From: Aldehydirespirator sp965200005
GTDB lineage: Bacteria; Actinomycetota; Acidimicrobiia; Acidimicrobiales; Aldehydirespiratoraceae
NCBI GenBank assembly: GCA_965200005.1
Contig: OZ241331.1
Location: 2,728,001 to 2,792,000, forward strand
Direction of reading: 5' to 3'
Length of the DNA: 64,000 bases
Shown: positions 1-8,311 of the stretch, in pieces
Position numbering within the stretch: the first letter of the stretch is position 1
How the letters are laid out: each line of letters begins with the position of its first letter
Translations under genes and position numbers: made by a program
The notes under the pieces: model-generated
Databases searched by the model: none
Told to the model about the DNA's origin: nothing
What the model saw: the letters and a program-made list of their open reading frames with translations, nothing else

Positions 1-798
1 GCAGCCAAGCGGCTCTACGACGCCGACAAGCAGCTCAGCGCAATTGACAACGGCTTGCAGCGTCGCAGCTTTCATCAATGCATGGCCGATGCGCTAGATG
101 TACTAACCGGCGGAACAAGTTCCGGCGGATCACGATCAAGCCATATTGATTGTCCAACAAGGCGCCTCAGGCGTGCCGAGATCAGCATCGTGGCGCACCT
201 AGATCCAGCTTCGGATCGATTGGTGGCGGAACTCGTTGGTGGTGATCCACTACCACCGAGTGTGCTCGATGAATTGATGTGCAATTCGACACTCAAAGGT
301 GTCGTGTTCAGTTCAAAAGGTGTGCCACTCTGGCAGGGCTACAGCAAACGCAGCGCAACACCCGCGCAGATCAACGCACTCAACGCGCGTGATCAAGGCT
401 GTATCGGCTGCGGAATCAACCCAGCTCTGTGCCAAGCCCATCACGTGATGCCGTGGTCCAAGGGTGGCAGCACTGACATCACCAATATGGTGCTCGTCTG
501 CTGGAACTGTCACAACAAAATCCATCACCACAACTGGCAAGTCATCCAGCGAAACGGTCGACGAACACTTACTCCACCCAACGACCCCAACTACGGGCCC
601 GCCCGAGCCGAACCAGCCATAACCCAAACACCCCGCCACACTCGCCAAACCCGACCACCGCCGGGACAATCCCACAAGCCGCAACCACACACCCCTGCCA
701 ATACCCGCCAAAGCGGACGAAACGGGCTAAACGGAGACCACTCCGAACCTGGGCGCCGCCCGGACAGGCCCGGACTCCAAGCTCAACTAAACCTGTGA
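1..798 (+). CDS. DUF222/HNH endonuclease (13E12-type), 5' end cut off by the window
   Basis: The reading frame is open from base 1, so only the C-terminal part (about 265 residues) is present. The C-terminal half carries a complete HNH core: a C-x2-C pair (GCIGCG), then AHHVMPW, GGSTDITN, and C-x2-CH followed by HHH, which is the Zn-binding beta-beta-alpha-metal nuclease fold. The preceding stretch with DPLPPSVLDEL matches the DUF222 (13E12 repeat) proteins that occur in many copies in actinobacterial genomes and have no settled role. After the HNH core comes a Pro/Thr/Arg-rich low-complexity tail of about 65 residues. The DNA encoding this tail is very C-rich and G-poor on the coding strand, like the 3' part of the SLH module just downstream. 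Confidence 0.85.
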   Translation, partial: AAKRLYDADKQLSAIDNGLQRRSFHQCMADALDVLTGGTSSGGSRSSHIDCPTRRLRRAEISIVAHLDPASDRLVAELVGGDPLPPSVLDELMCNSTLKGVVFSSKGVPLWQGYSKRSATPAQINALNARDQGCIGCGINPALCQAHHVMPWSKGGSTDITNMVLVCWNCHNKIHHHNWQVIQRNGRRTLTPPNDPNYGPARAEPAITQTPRHTRQTRPPPGQSHKPQPHTPANTRQSGRNGLNGDHSEPGRRPDRPGLQAQLNL

Positions 799-938
799 GA
801 CCAGATCTGCGAGCTTCTTCGTGCCTCGCTGGCGCCGCAGTTTCTCGATGCGAGCATCAGGATCACAAGCTTGCTCGGAGGTGGATTAGCCCTTTTGAGA
901 GGATCGAACAGATCTGTACAGATTTTCTTTGCTTCGGT

Positions 939-966
939 TTGACGTTGCGTGATTTTGTGACATAAT
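939..966 (+). promoter_or_regulatory. Promoter of SLH gene 1 (-35 and extended -10)
   Basis: TTGACG at 939-944 (5/6 to the -35 consensus), a 16-nt spacer, then TGA-CATAAT at 958-966 (extended -10, hexamer 5/6). The ATG at 974 begins 7 nt after the -10 box, where transcription normally starts, so the mRNA would be leaderless and read from this ATG straight into the poly-C tract. Confidence 0.65.
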
Positions 967-986
967 CGTCGCCATGTTTGCGCTGA

Positions 987-996
987 CCCCCCCCCC
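987..996 (+). repeat. Homopolymeric C tract, 10 C, between leaderless ATG and SLH coding frame
   Basis: Ten consecutive C follow ATG-TTT-GCG-CTG-A (974-986). With 10 C the ATG frame ends at a TAA at 1004-1006 after ten codons. With 9 or 12 C the same ATG would read through CGG-AGA-GTT-AAC into the basic n-region (LSRLRA) and hydrophobic core of the SLH signal peptide. This is the layout of a slipped-strand contingency locus; in this sequence the tract is out of phase. Confidence 0.7.
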
Positions 997-1043
997 GGAG
1001 AGTTAACGATCATCATCTGAGCCGCCTTAGGGCTTGTCTCGTT

Positions 1044-2174
1044 GTGAGTCTTGCTTTGATGCTCGCGGCGACAACTACAGCGGTTGTTCAAGCACAGGAT
1101 TCATCAGGGTTCGCTGATGTGGATCCCAACAGTGTCCACGCACCAGCTATCAACGCGCTCGCTGAATCGGGTGTGATCGCGGGCACGGAATGCGCTGAGG
1201 GTCAGATTTGTCCTGATGAACCGTTTCTGCGTTGGACCATGGCCGTATGGATGATCCGTGCCCTGGATTTGGAACCGTCTTCGGAACCGAACAGCTTTAG
1301 TGACATTGATCCTGGGGAGTGGTGGGCACCATATGTGCAACGCCTCTCAGAAATCGGAGTCACCAAAGGCTGCAGAACAAACCCAGCCCGCTACTGCCCC
1401 AACCGGGCAGTAGCACGAGCCGAAATGGCCAGCTTCCTAGCCAGAGCCTTTCAACTCGAAGCAGCCACTGACCAACCCTTCACAGATGTCAACACAGATG
1501 ACACACACGCAACCAACATCGCAGCCCTAGCCAAATCACGAATCACAGCAGGCTGCAAAACAAACCCAAACCGCTACTGCCCCAACCGAACAGTCACCAA
1601 CGCAGAAATGGCAAGCTTCCTCGCCCGAGCAACCAAACAAATCCCCCTACCAGAACAACCAACTGACGACACTCTAACCGCGGAGAATCCTCTAGTCTCC
1701 GATTACGAGCTAGAAGACTGTACCGAAGTCTTTGCAGGTAGATGCGATCTAGATGGAGTCCACTTCTGTTATGTCATCCCTGATGGCTGGATGGAATGTG
1801 AGAATCAACCCTCTGGGGACTCATGCTTATACGACGACTCTAATCCCCTCCACTTCCAAGGAAGCGTTGCGAGTGGACTACAAGAGAACACAGTAACGCT
1901 ATTGGCAGGAAGCACTTATAGGGTCGAAACTTGTCTCGTCGACAACGATGCGTTTAACGGAGCAGCAGCAGCCTTCTCCTTTTACATGGTGCCTCTTGAT
2001 GGCAATCATAGCTCGTTTACCATTGCAGACGAAGAAGCAGTCGTAGCGGGAGAGTGGGAGTCTATTATTGTAATCGAACCAACCAGTGATGATTTCTCAA
2101 CGGTTCGTTTCGATATGTGGATTACGCCAGTAGGTCATGGTATCTGGACAGTTCGATACATCCTGATCGGATGA
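1044..2174 (+). CDS. S-layer homology (SLH) domain surface protein 1, variable C-terminus of unknown fold
   Basis: Secreted wall-associated protein. From GTG 1044 it begins directly in the hydrophobic core of a signal peptide (cleavage probably after VVQA). The same frame upstream (1017-1043) encodes LSRLRACLV, a proper positively charged n-region, so the true start is probably further 5', through the poly-C tract to ATG 974. Three SLH repeats follow (about residues 22-70, 84-130, 146-195), each with an F-[AST]-D-[IV] opening and an ending like AEMASFLARA; SLH domains anchor proteins to secondary cell-wall polymers. Residues 1-207 are identical to SLH protein 2. The last 170 residues differ entirely: Cys-rich at first (six Cys between 228 and 261), beta-strand-like, resembling a carbohydrate-binding or jelly-roll module but not assignable by eye. 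The gene may be translationally OFF in this sequence. Confidence 0.85.
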   Translation: MSLALMLAATTTAVVQAQDSSGFADVDPNSVHAPAINALAESGVIAGTECAEGQICPDEPFLRWTMAVWMIRALDLEPSSEPNSFSDIDPGEWWAPYVQRLSEIGVTKGCRTNPARYCPNRAVARAEMASFLARAFQLEAATDQPFTDVNTDDTHATNIAALAKSRITAGCKTNPNRYCPNRTVTNAEMASFLARATKQIPLPEQPTDDTLTAENPLVSDYELEDCTEVFAGRCDLDGVHFCYVIPDGWMECENQPSGDSCLYDDSNPLHFQGSVASGLQENTVTLLAGSTYRVETCLVDNDAFNGAAAAFSFYMVPLDGNHSSFTIADEEAVVAGEWESIIVIEPTSDDFSTVRFDMWITPVGHGIWTVRYILIG

Positions 2175-2219
2175 GCGAATCAGCCCTTAGCGGTGTCCAG
2201 ATGCACGGGCACTAGAACT

Positions 2220-2468
2220 CTAGACTCCCTTAGGCCTGTACAGGTTGTCGACAGACTCTTGGATCATTGAGTGCTTGAACCGCCCGATGTCTGATCCGCC
2301 GCTGTTGAAGAGGTCAAATATGGCTGAAGGGTCAACGTTAGCGTCTCGGTGTTGCAAGTCATCTTCAACTAGTTTCTGGATGTACGCGGAAAGGGACAGG
2401 CCCTGTTGAGCGGCCTTTTGCTCGGCTGCTGCGTGAAGATGGTCGGGCAGCGTGATCGTCGTTCTCAT
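2220..2468 (-). CDS. Ribbon-helix-helix (CopG-type) DNA-binding protein, orphan
   Basis: An 82-residue protein. Residues 2-8 (RTTITLP) form the DNA-reading beta strand, followed by two helices (about 9-22 and 25-40, with the LSLSAYIQKLV signature), the CopG/Arc ribbon-helix-helix fold used by plasmid copy-number repressors and by VapB/ParD-type antitoxins. The C-terminal 40 residues (DPSAIFDLFNSGG...) resemble the toxin-binding tail of VapB-like antitoxins. No PIN or RelE toxin gene follows it: the downstream neighbour is the convergent SLH gene 1. It may be a solitary antitoxin or an autoregulator. AGGGGG sits 4 nt before the ATG at 2468. Confidence 0.75.
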   Translation of the reverse strand: MRTTITLPDHLHAAAEQKAAQQGLSLSAYIQKLVEDDLQHRDANVDPSAIFDLFNSGGSDIGRFKHSMIQESVDNLYRPKGV

Positions 2469-2528
2469 GGGGACCCCCTAACGAGTGGCATGTCTGTGAC
2501 TGCCGGGGTGCGGCGCGGTGACCGTCGG

Positions 2529-4889
2529 TTATTCGAAGCGGGTGCCGGAGGCTTTGAGGTAGTCAAGCCATAGTGAGCCGGCGTCTGGGGCTAGTTCACC
2601 TGGGCGGTAGGTCACAGACTCGATTGAGCCCGAGTATGGGAACGGGCCGTGGCGTTCGTAGACAGCCCAGTCGACTGGTGAGCGGCGATCAATACCAACA
2701 TCAATCCCTTCGAAGGGAGCCATTGCCATCAACGACACCAACCCGGGTACCTCTGCCACGGCTTGGCTATCGACTCTGAGTGTGGCGTTCCAGATCAGAT
2801 TGCCAGGATTCTCTACGTTCAACTGAATCTTGGACGCTGAAGGAGTGAGTTGCCCACAGTCAACTCTGGTCATGTCGCCATACGCGTTGTGGCTCAAGCA
2901 CAACCGATCGTTATCGATGTAGAGCAGGTATCCACCACCCTGATCTCCGTGAGCCACGAGCACTCCGGCGTCGCCTTGTGAGAACCGAAAAGCGACTTCC
3001 ACAGCAAAGCTCTTCTGGAAAATGAGTTGTTGAGATCGCCAGCGTTCAAGAGTCGGATTACCGACTCGCAGTACCGTTGTCTGTGCTAAGTCCTGATACC
3101 AGGGTGGGCGCAGGATCCGATGAACCTGATTGCCTTCATCCAACGGGAAGACCTGATTGGCCCAAGCGGCTTGATCCCAAGCCTGCTGAAGTTCTTCGAG
3201 TTTCTCGGGATGCTCGTCTGCGAGATCTCGGCTCTCTGTTGGATCCTCGGCTAGGTTGTGCAGTTCCCAGCGGTCATCACTAAACGGCGTTCTCGGCCGA
3301 TGACATGTGACCACCGACCAGCCATCTCGGTAATACCCACGGTGACCGTTCATCTCGTAGTACTGATCGGGGTGTGTCGAGTCAGCAGCCGGATCACTCA
3401 GAGTTGTCACGAAGCTTGAGCCAGCAAGTTCTGGTGCTTTGACGCCACCACGATGTGTCGGTATATCTATGTCACACAACTCGGCCAGTGTTGGGAAGAC
3501 ATCGGTGATGTGCTGGTACTGAGTTCGCACACTGCCTGCGTGTGTCACATCACCGGAGCACAACTTGGCTCTCAAGTGACCGGGCAGCTTGAAGATGAAC
3601 GGAACACTGTGTCCGCCCCGGTGAGTGTTGATCTTGTACAAACGGAACGGCGTACAAGACACCATCGCCCAACCCATCGGATAATGCGCCAAAGTCCTCG
3701 GGCCACCCAGCAAGTCGAGCCGTGAATAGTCGACATCTACATCTTCAAGATCGGTCCGTTGAACCTGAGTCAACAGCGTGCGGAAGTATGCAGATGTCCC
3801 TGTGTATTGCCCCTCCCGTGAGCCGCCATTGTCACTTGTGAACAACACAATCGTGTTGTCCCACTCACCTAGCTCTTCGAGCCCTCTACGCAAGTGTCCA
3901 AAGTTGCGATCAACGTTGTACACCATGCCCGCGTACACCTCCATGTAGCGGGCAAATAGTTCCTTGGTGCGATCGTCTAGATCATCCCAAGGTTGCACCT
4001 CATGAAGAGCCTCGCTGTTGCGGTCAGGAAGCACTGCATGAGGTGGCACGACTCCGAGTTTCTGCTGACGCTCAAATCGTTCTGCACGCAGCACATCCCA
4101 GCCGTCTTCGTAGCGTCCCCGGAAGCACTCTATGTCAGCCGCTGGTGCCTGTAGCGGAGCATGTACCGCGCCGTGTGAGAAATACATGAAGAACGGCTTG
4201 GTGGGATGCGATGAACGCAACTCGCGCACCATCTGTAGAGCCTTATCGGTAATGTCATCGGTGAAGTAGTAGTCGTCAGAGTAACTGTCGACATCGAGGT
4301 GATGATTATCGGCATAGAGACGATGAGGTTGGTGATAGTTCGTGAACGCATCAAGAATGCCGTAGTAGCGCTCGAAGCCTCGCTGCAAGGGCCAACTCGC
4401 CTTAGAACCTGCATCGCTCAGGTTCGCATCTTTGGTTAGGTGCCACTTCCCTACCATCAACGTGGCCCAGCCAGCGTCACGGAACGTCTCGGCAACACTC
4501 ACAGCATTGTCACGCAACTCATGTGCATAACCGGGAAAGCCGGGATCGCTGTGAGGCACGGTCGCCATACCTGCCATGTGATGGTTGAGCCCAGTCAACA
4601 GGGACGCTCGTGTGGGTGAACACATCGGGTTCACATGAAAGTCGGTGTAGCGCAAACTCTGGTCGGCTAACCGGTCAAGTTCTGGGGTTTCGATTTCGGA
4701 TCCGTAACAGCCAAGATCGGAATAGCCGAGGTCATCAGCCATCATCACGATCACATTTGGCGCACCTTGCGGTGCGGTGGGTGGCTGAGGCCAGTGCGGT
4801 TCAGATGTCGAAAAGATCCGCCCGACAGTTCCCTTGAATCCCGCGTACGGCTCGGTCGGGTCTACTTCTTGGCCTAATTCGTCTGTCAC
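2529..4889 (-). CDS. Arylsulfatase (type I, formylglycine-dependent)
   Basis: A 786-residue sulfatase that hydrolyses sulfate esters. The metal-binding DD is at 52-53 in MMADDLGYSD. C90 opens the C-S-P-T-R motif whose Cys must be oxidised to formylglycine. GKWHL (147-151) supplies the active-site Lys and His, and SDNGG lies near residue 360. The C-terminal 200 residues form the beta-rich extension usual in the long actinobacterial arylsulfatases of about 780 residues. There is no signal peptide, so it is probably cytoplasmic. No formylglycine-generating enzyme gene is in the window, so activation would depend on one elsewhere. The amidohydrolase gene upstream on the same strand (gap 40 bp) may be co-transcribed. 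Natural substrate unknown; sulfated marine polysaccharides or small sulfate esters are possibilities only. Confidence 0.93.
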   Translation of the reverse strand: MTDELGQEVDPTEPYAGFKGTVGRIFSTSEPHWPQPPTAPQGAPNVIVMMADDLGYSDLGCYGSEIETPELDRLADQSLRYTDFHVNPMCSPTRASLLTGLNHHMAGMATVPHSDPGFPGYAHELRDNAVSVAETFRDAGWATLMVGKWHLTKDANLSDAGSKASWPLQRGFERYYGILDAFTNYHQPHRLYADNHHLDVDSYSDDYYFTDDITDKALQMVRELRSSHPTKPFFMYFSHGAVHAPLQAPAADIECFRGRYEDGWDVLRAERFERQQKLGVVPPHAVLPDRNSEALHEVQPWDDLDDRTKELFARYMEVYAGMVYNVDRNFGHLRRGLEELGEWDNTIVLFTSDNGGSREGQYTGTSAYFRTLLTQVQRTDLEDVDVDYSRLDLLGGPRTLAHYPMGWAMVSCTPFRLYKINTHRGGHSVPFIFKLPGHLRAKLCSGDVTHAGSVRTQYQHITDVFPTLAELCDIDIPTHRGGVKAPELAGSSFVTTLSDPAADSTHPDQYYEMNGHRGYYRDGWSVVTCHRPRTPFSDDRWELHNLAEDPTESRDLADEHPEKLEELQQAWDQAAWANQVFPLDEGNQVHRILRPPWYQDLAQTTVLRVGNPTLERWRSQQLIFQKSFAVEVAFRFSQGDAGVLVAHGDQGGGYLLYIDNDRLCLSHNAYGDMTRVDCGQLTPSASKIQLNVENPGNLIWNATLRVDSQAVAEVPGLVSLMAMAPFEGIDVGIDRRSPVDWAVYERHGPFPYSGSIESVTYRPGELAPDAGSLWLDYLKASGTRFE

Positions 4890-4929
4890 TTTGACAAGCG
4901 TTCAGCAGTTATCGAATCCGCCCCTACCG

Positions 4930-6165
4930 TCACGGTTTGAAGAATGCAGGACTCGTAGCCCGCCTTGGTATCTGACGCAATGGAGTCGCGACCTGCGACA
5001 CACTAGGCCCATGAACTGCAGCAAGCGGAGCTAGTTCATCTAGATCAAAGCGATACAACGCAGCCGCGTTGCCCGAAAGCACAGCATCGAGATCTTCTTC
5101 ACTCCAGTCACTAAAAGCACGCTGCAGGCTCTCGAGACTGTACGGGTAAGTGCCCTCGTGATGGGGATAGTCGCTGCCCCACATCACCTTATGAACACCA
5201 ACCGAGCGGATGGCTTCAGCTTCGCTGGGTGATGGGAAACTCGCACCAATCCAGACATTGCGATTGAAATACTCCGAGGGCTTGAGCGGCAACACAATGT
5301 CAGCAGCAAACCCCAGTTCACCAACACGGCCCGAGCGCATCTGACGGTGATATCCATCCATGCGACGCAGTTCCTCAACCGCCCAGGCAACACCCTGTTC
5401 GGTCATCACATACTCAAGAGTCGGGAAGCGTTCAAACACACCCGACATGATCAGGTGCGCCAAGTTGCGATGTGCGAAGAACGGCACCTCCATCAAAAAG
5501 ATGACACCGGCCGCGGGTGCTTTGCCATAGTTGGGCCCGCCGTTGCCACCGTGTTGAGTCATGATCAGACCGAGGTCAGCCACAGCAGCCCACAGACGAT
5601 CCCAGCGAGGATGATAGAAGCCAGGCAATTCAGAATCTGGCGGGATGTGGGGCAGTAAGAAGCTGCGGAAGCCTTCAGCAGCAGCCCACTCAAGCGTTGC
5701 AATGGCATCATCTAGATCCTCAGCAAAGATCTGAGGTAGCCCGCAACGCTGCTTCGGGTAACGATCGCACCAGTCACGCAGCCAGCGATTGTGAGCTGTG
5801 AGCCCAGCGAGACGCCGCTCGTAGTCGTTGCGATCCTTGGGGGGACGAGCGATCAGCGAACCTGTCGGGTAAAAGGGCGGCACAGTGTTCGGGAAGGTGA
5901 TCTCGGCCACTACCCTGTCGGCATACTGCTCGGCGAGTCGGCGGTCATCGTCCCAGTTGCGTGTGCGCCCGTCATCCTGGAGATCCCGATACGGGTTGCG
6001 ATAGGCGCCACGCCAGCTCTTGAACTCATCCAGCCACTGCGGGTCGAGATAGCTCTCATAAGCCGCCATGTTTCCCCCGGCATGGCAGTCCGAAGAGATG
6101 ATCGTGTACCGCTTGGTTGAGGCGACCTGCTGATCGTCGTGACTTGCGGGTTGCTGTTCGCTCAT
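4930..6165 (-). CDS. Amidohydrolase family 2 (ACMSD-like) metal-dependent hydrolase
   Basis: A 411-residue TIM-barrel hydrolase of the Amidohydro_2 family. Metal-site elements are visible: SSDCH near the N-terminus, TQHGGNGG in mid-protein and GSDYPHHEG near residue 345, where Asp-Tyr-Pro-His is typical of this group. Members decarboxylate or hydrolyse ring-derived acids; the substrate here cannot be read from sequence. I chose ATG 6165 because AAGGA lies 6 nt upstream; the frame is open to 6234 but those codons look non-native. It is divergent from the SMP-30 hydrolase and immediately upstream of the arylsulfatase, so the three may form a catabolic cluster. Confidence 0.88.
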   Translation of the reverse strand: MSEQQPASHDDQQVASTKRYTIISSDCHAGGNMAAYESYLDPQWLDEFKSWRGAYRNPYRDLQDDGRTRNWDDDRRLAEQYADRVVAEITFPNTVPPFYPTGSLIARPPKDRNDYERRLAGLTAHNRWLRDWCDRYPKQRCGLPQIFAEDLDDAIATLEWAAAEGFRSFLLPHIPPDSELPGFYHPRWDRLWAAVADLGLIMTQHGGNGGPNYGKAPAAGVIFLMEVPFFAHRNLAHLIMSGVFERFPTLEYVMTEQGVAWAVEELRRMDGYHRQMRSGRVGELGFAADIVLPLKPSEYFNRNVWIGASFPSPSEAEAIRSVGVHKVMWGSDYPHHEGTYPYSLESLQRAFSDWSEEDLDAVLSGNAAALYRFDLDELAPLAAVHGPSVSQVATPLRQIPRRATSPAFFKP

Positions 6166-6293
6166 GTTGAATCCTTGCCGTATCCGGTGAGCGTGTGGCT
6201 CTGCTGCAGCGCCGGATCGCCTCGCTGCGGGCACTTACGCAGCAACCCGCGTCGAGCTTGCGGCGTGCGTGGCGAAGTGTACGGTTGGACGCC

Positions 6294-7172
6294 GTGATCA
6301 ACGCTGAAGTTGTGCTCGCAGCCGAGGCCGCGCTTGGTGAAGGCTGCGTGTGGTCGCCGACTGAACAGTTGCTGGTCTGGGTTGACATCCCGAAAGGACA
6401 GGTACACCGCTTCGACCATGTTCGCTCCCAGCCAGTGTCGGTTCACCAATACGACGATGATGTGGGCAACGCAGCGCCTCGAGCTAGTGGTGGCTTAGCG
6501 CTGGCGTTGGGCGCCACGGTTGCGCTAACAGAAGCGGATGGCGCGATTTCACGGGTGATCGAGTTGCCCGGTGAGGTTGAATCGAACCGCGCCAATGATG
6601 GAGCGGTTGATCCAGCAGGTCGACTGTTTCAAGGGACGATGAATCGCTCGCTCGCAGCTCCGGCATCTGGGGCGTTGTATCGGATCGACGGGGACGGTTC
6701 GGTTCGGAGGCTCTTTGGAGGTGTCGGAGTCTCAAATGGGATCGGCTGGAGTCCCGATTCCTCGACGATGTACTACATCGACACGATGACGTTCCGGGTC
6801 GATCGCTTCGATTACGACATTGATACCGGCGAGATCGCAGGACGGCGGCCGTTGGTGACCTTCGATGACAGCACGGGCGCTCCCGATGGCATGTGTGTTG
6901 ACTCCGAAGGATGTCTGTGGGTTGCCTTCTTTGGCGGCTTTGGCGTGCAACGCTTCTCGCCCGATGGTGAGTGGCTCGAGACTGTCATGACTCCGGGGTC
7001 CCCACAAACAACTTGCTGCTGCTTCGCCGGCCCCGACCTTGACACCCTCTACATCACCACTGCAGCCCAACCACTGGCAGGCGTCTCCGTTGACGGTCAA
7101 CCGAATGCCGGAGCCCTGTTTGCCGCTGACGTGGACGCGACCGGCATGCCGACGAACCTCTTCGCCGCCTAG
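6294..7172 (+). CDS. SMP-30/gluconolactonase/LRE family lactonase
   Basis: About 292 residues forming the six-bladed propeller of the regucalcin/gluconolactonase family, which hydrolyses sugar lactones and similar esters using one divalent metal. Metal ligands are recognisable: the Glu in ALGEG near the N-terminus, the Asn in GVSNGIGWSPD, and the Asp in GAPDGMCVDS followed by GCLWVA. Start is uncertain: GTG 6294 or TTG 6285 both place the LGEG motif at the usual distance, and neither has a clear Shine-Dalgarno sequence. Further upstream codons to 6195 are open but Arg-rich and unlikely. It diverges from the amidohydrolase with about 130 bp between, which must contain both promoters. Confidence 0.88.
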   Translation: MINAEVVLAAEAALGEGCVWSPTEQLLVWVDIPKGQVHRFDHVRSQPVSVHQYDDDVGNAAPRASGGLALALGATVALTEADGAISRVIELPGEVESNRANDGAVDPAGRLFQGTMNRSLAAPASGALYRIDGDGSVRRLFGGVGVSNGIGWSPDSSTMYYIDTMTFRVDRFDYDIDTGEIAGRRPLVTFDDSTGAPDGMCVDSEGCLWVAFFGGFGVQRFSPDGEWLETVMTPGSPQTTCCCFAGPDLDTLYITTAAQPLAGVSVDGQPNAGALFAADVDATGMPTNLFAA

Positions 7173-7395
7173 CCCGCGCTGTGCTTGCTATCCGCAGCGC
7201 AGTGCCACGTTCCAGCTTGTAACGCACTTCACAAGGGTCGGCAACTGGCGAGCGACCATCGGTGCTTCCCGCTATCCCCGTTCAGTTGGCTTGTGACGCA
7301 TTGCACACTGGCTTGCAAGCAGTTCAGCAAGGGATCGCCGAGCCGTCACCATAGATTCACGTGGGTGGATTTCCCGGTGAAGAAGGTGACGTGAG

Positions 7396-7989
7396 ATGAC
7401 GATTGAACTACCCCCGTTGCCGTATGCCCAGGACGCGCTTGCTCCACACATCAGCGAGCGGACGATGAGCTATCACTACGGGCGTCATCATGCCGCTTAC
7501 GTGGCCAACCTGAACCGCATGATCGCAGGCACTGAACAGGAGACAGCATCGCTTGAGGAGATCATCACTGCGGCCGAGGTTCCCTCTGCGCTCTTCAACA
7601 ACGCCGCACAAGCTTGGAATCACACCTTCTACTGGCACTCAATGTCGCCCGGAAGCGCAGACAGCCCATCAGCGGACCTGGCCGCCGCTCTCGAACGTGA
7701 CTTCGGATCGGTTGACGCCTTCAAGTCAGAGTTCGCATCCGCCGCTGTCGGTAACTTTGCATCCGGCTGGACTTGGCTGGCATTAGGTGACAACGGCTTG
7801 TCAGTGTTCAACACCGATGACGCCGACACTCCGTCAAGCCACGGCCTGCAACCGCTTCTGACGATCGACGTGTGGGAACACGCCTATTACCTCGACTACC
7901 AGAACGCCCGGCCCGCCTACGTAGACGCCTTCATCAACCACCTAATCAACTGGCAATTCGCCTCCACAAACTTCACCCCTACCCCCTAA
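7396..7989 (+). CDS. sodB: Superoxide dismutase, iron type
   Basis: A 197-residue Fe/Mn superoxide dismutase converting superoxide to hydrogen peroxide and oxygen. The four metal ligands are present: H27 in SYHYGRHH, H76 in WNHTFYW, and D158 and H162 in DVWEHAYYLDY. The active-site Gln lies in the N-terminal domain (NNAAQ, Q72), and the usual Mn-type Gln of the C-terminal domain is absent, which indicates the iron form. No signal peptide, so cytoplasmic. It appears monocistronic; GAAGG lies about 10 nt before the ATG. Confidence 0.96.
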   Translation: MTIELPPLPYAQDALAPHISERTMSYHYGRHHAAYVANLNRMIAGTEQETASLEEIITAAEVPSALFNNAAQAWNHTFYWHSMSPGSADSPSADLAAALERDFGSVDAFKSEFASAAVGNFASGWTWLALGDNGLSVFNTDDADTPSSHGLQPLLTIDVWEHAYYLDYQNARPAYVDAFINHLINWQFASTNFTPTP

Positions 7990-8311
7990 CCCCACCCAGA
8001 CGTCAGGCTCGGGGGCGACTCCCAGCGTCGGCCCTTCGTCCGTCGATTAGGACGCCGAGATCGTCACTGCTACGAGAGTGACCTCTTGCACTCACGTGAT
8101 ACAGCCCTTTGCTGGCTCACGACCACAGCAGCGCTGCCGCGAGCGCTCATGGTCCTGACCTCCGCGGCTGCCTGCCAGGCTGAACTGCTCTTGTCATGAC
8201 CTCCAGCACGGCACCAGACGGGAGCATTCCACCGCGAGCAGCCATGCTTTAACGTAATTTTTGTGTATAGACGTGTATGACAGTGGCTACCTGGTGTTAG
8301 CCTCGCACGCC
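7990..8311. other. Intergenic region, no gene seen
   Basis: 322 bp between sodB and the DUF3467 gene. The frames are broken and I see no tRNA or strong terminator hairpin. The last 35 bp hold a possible promoter for the next gene. Confidence 0.6.
8277..8303 (+). promoter_or_regulatory. Possible promoter of the DUF3467 operon
   Basis: ATGACA at 8277-8282 (5/6 to the -35 consensus), a 15-nt spacer, and TAGCCT at 8298-8303 (TANNNT type). The ATG at 8312 lies 8 nt after the -10 and has no Shine-Dalgarno sequence, so a leaderless or nearly leaderless mRNA is plausible. The spacer is short, so the -35 call is weak. Confidence 0.35.

Larger units (their letters stand above)
807..1663 (+). repeat. 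Long direct repeat, copy 1 (partner 11068-11925)
   Basis: From the CTGCGAG at 807 to codon 207 of the SLH protein this 857-bp stretch matches 11068-11925 wherever I compared it, including the noncoding leader. The only difference found is one extra C in the homopolymer of the second copy. It contains the promoter, the poly-C tract, the signal-peptide region and three SLH repeats. Identity stops abruptly at both ends: t/g at the base before 807, and tgacg versus aacaag after 1663. Confidence 0.93.

Noticed and set aside
783..1091. Minus-strand open frame across the poly-C tract (also 11147-11353)
   Set aside because: Its C-terminus differs between the two otherwise identical copies because of the one-C difference, which a real gene would not tolerate; it is antisense to the promoter.
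7185..7394. Open frame just before sodB
   Set aside because: No ribosome-binding site or recognisable similarity; it occupies the sodB promoter region.
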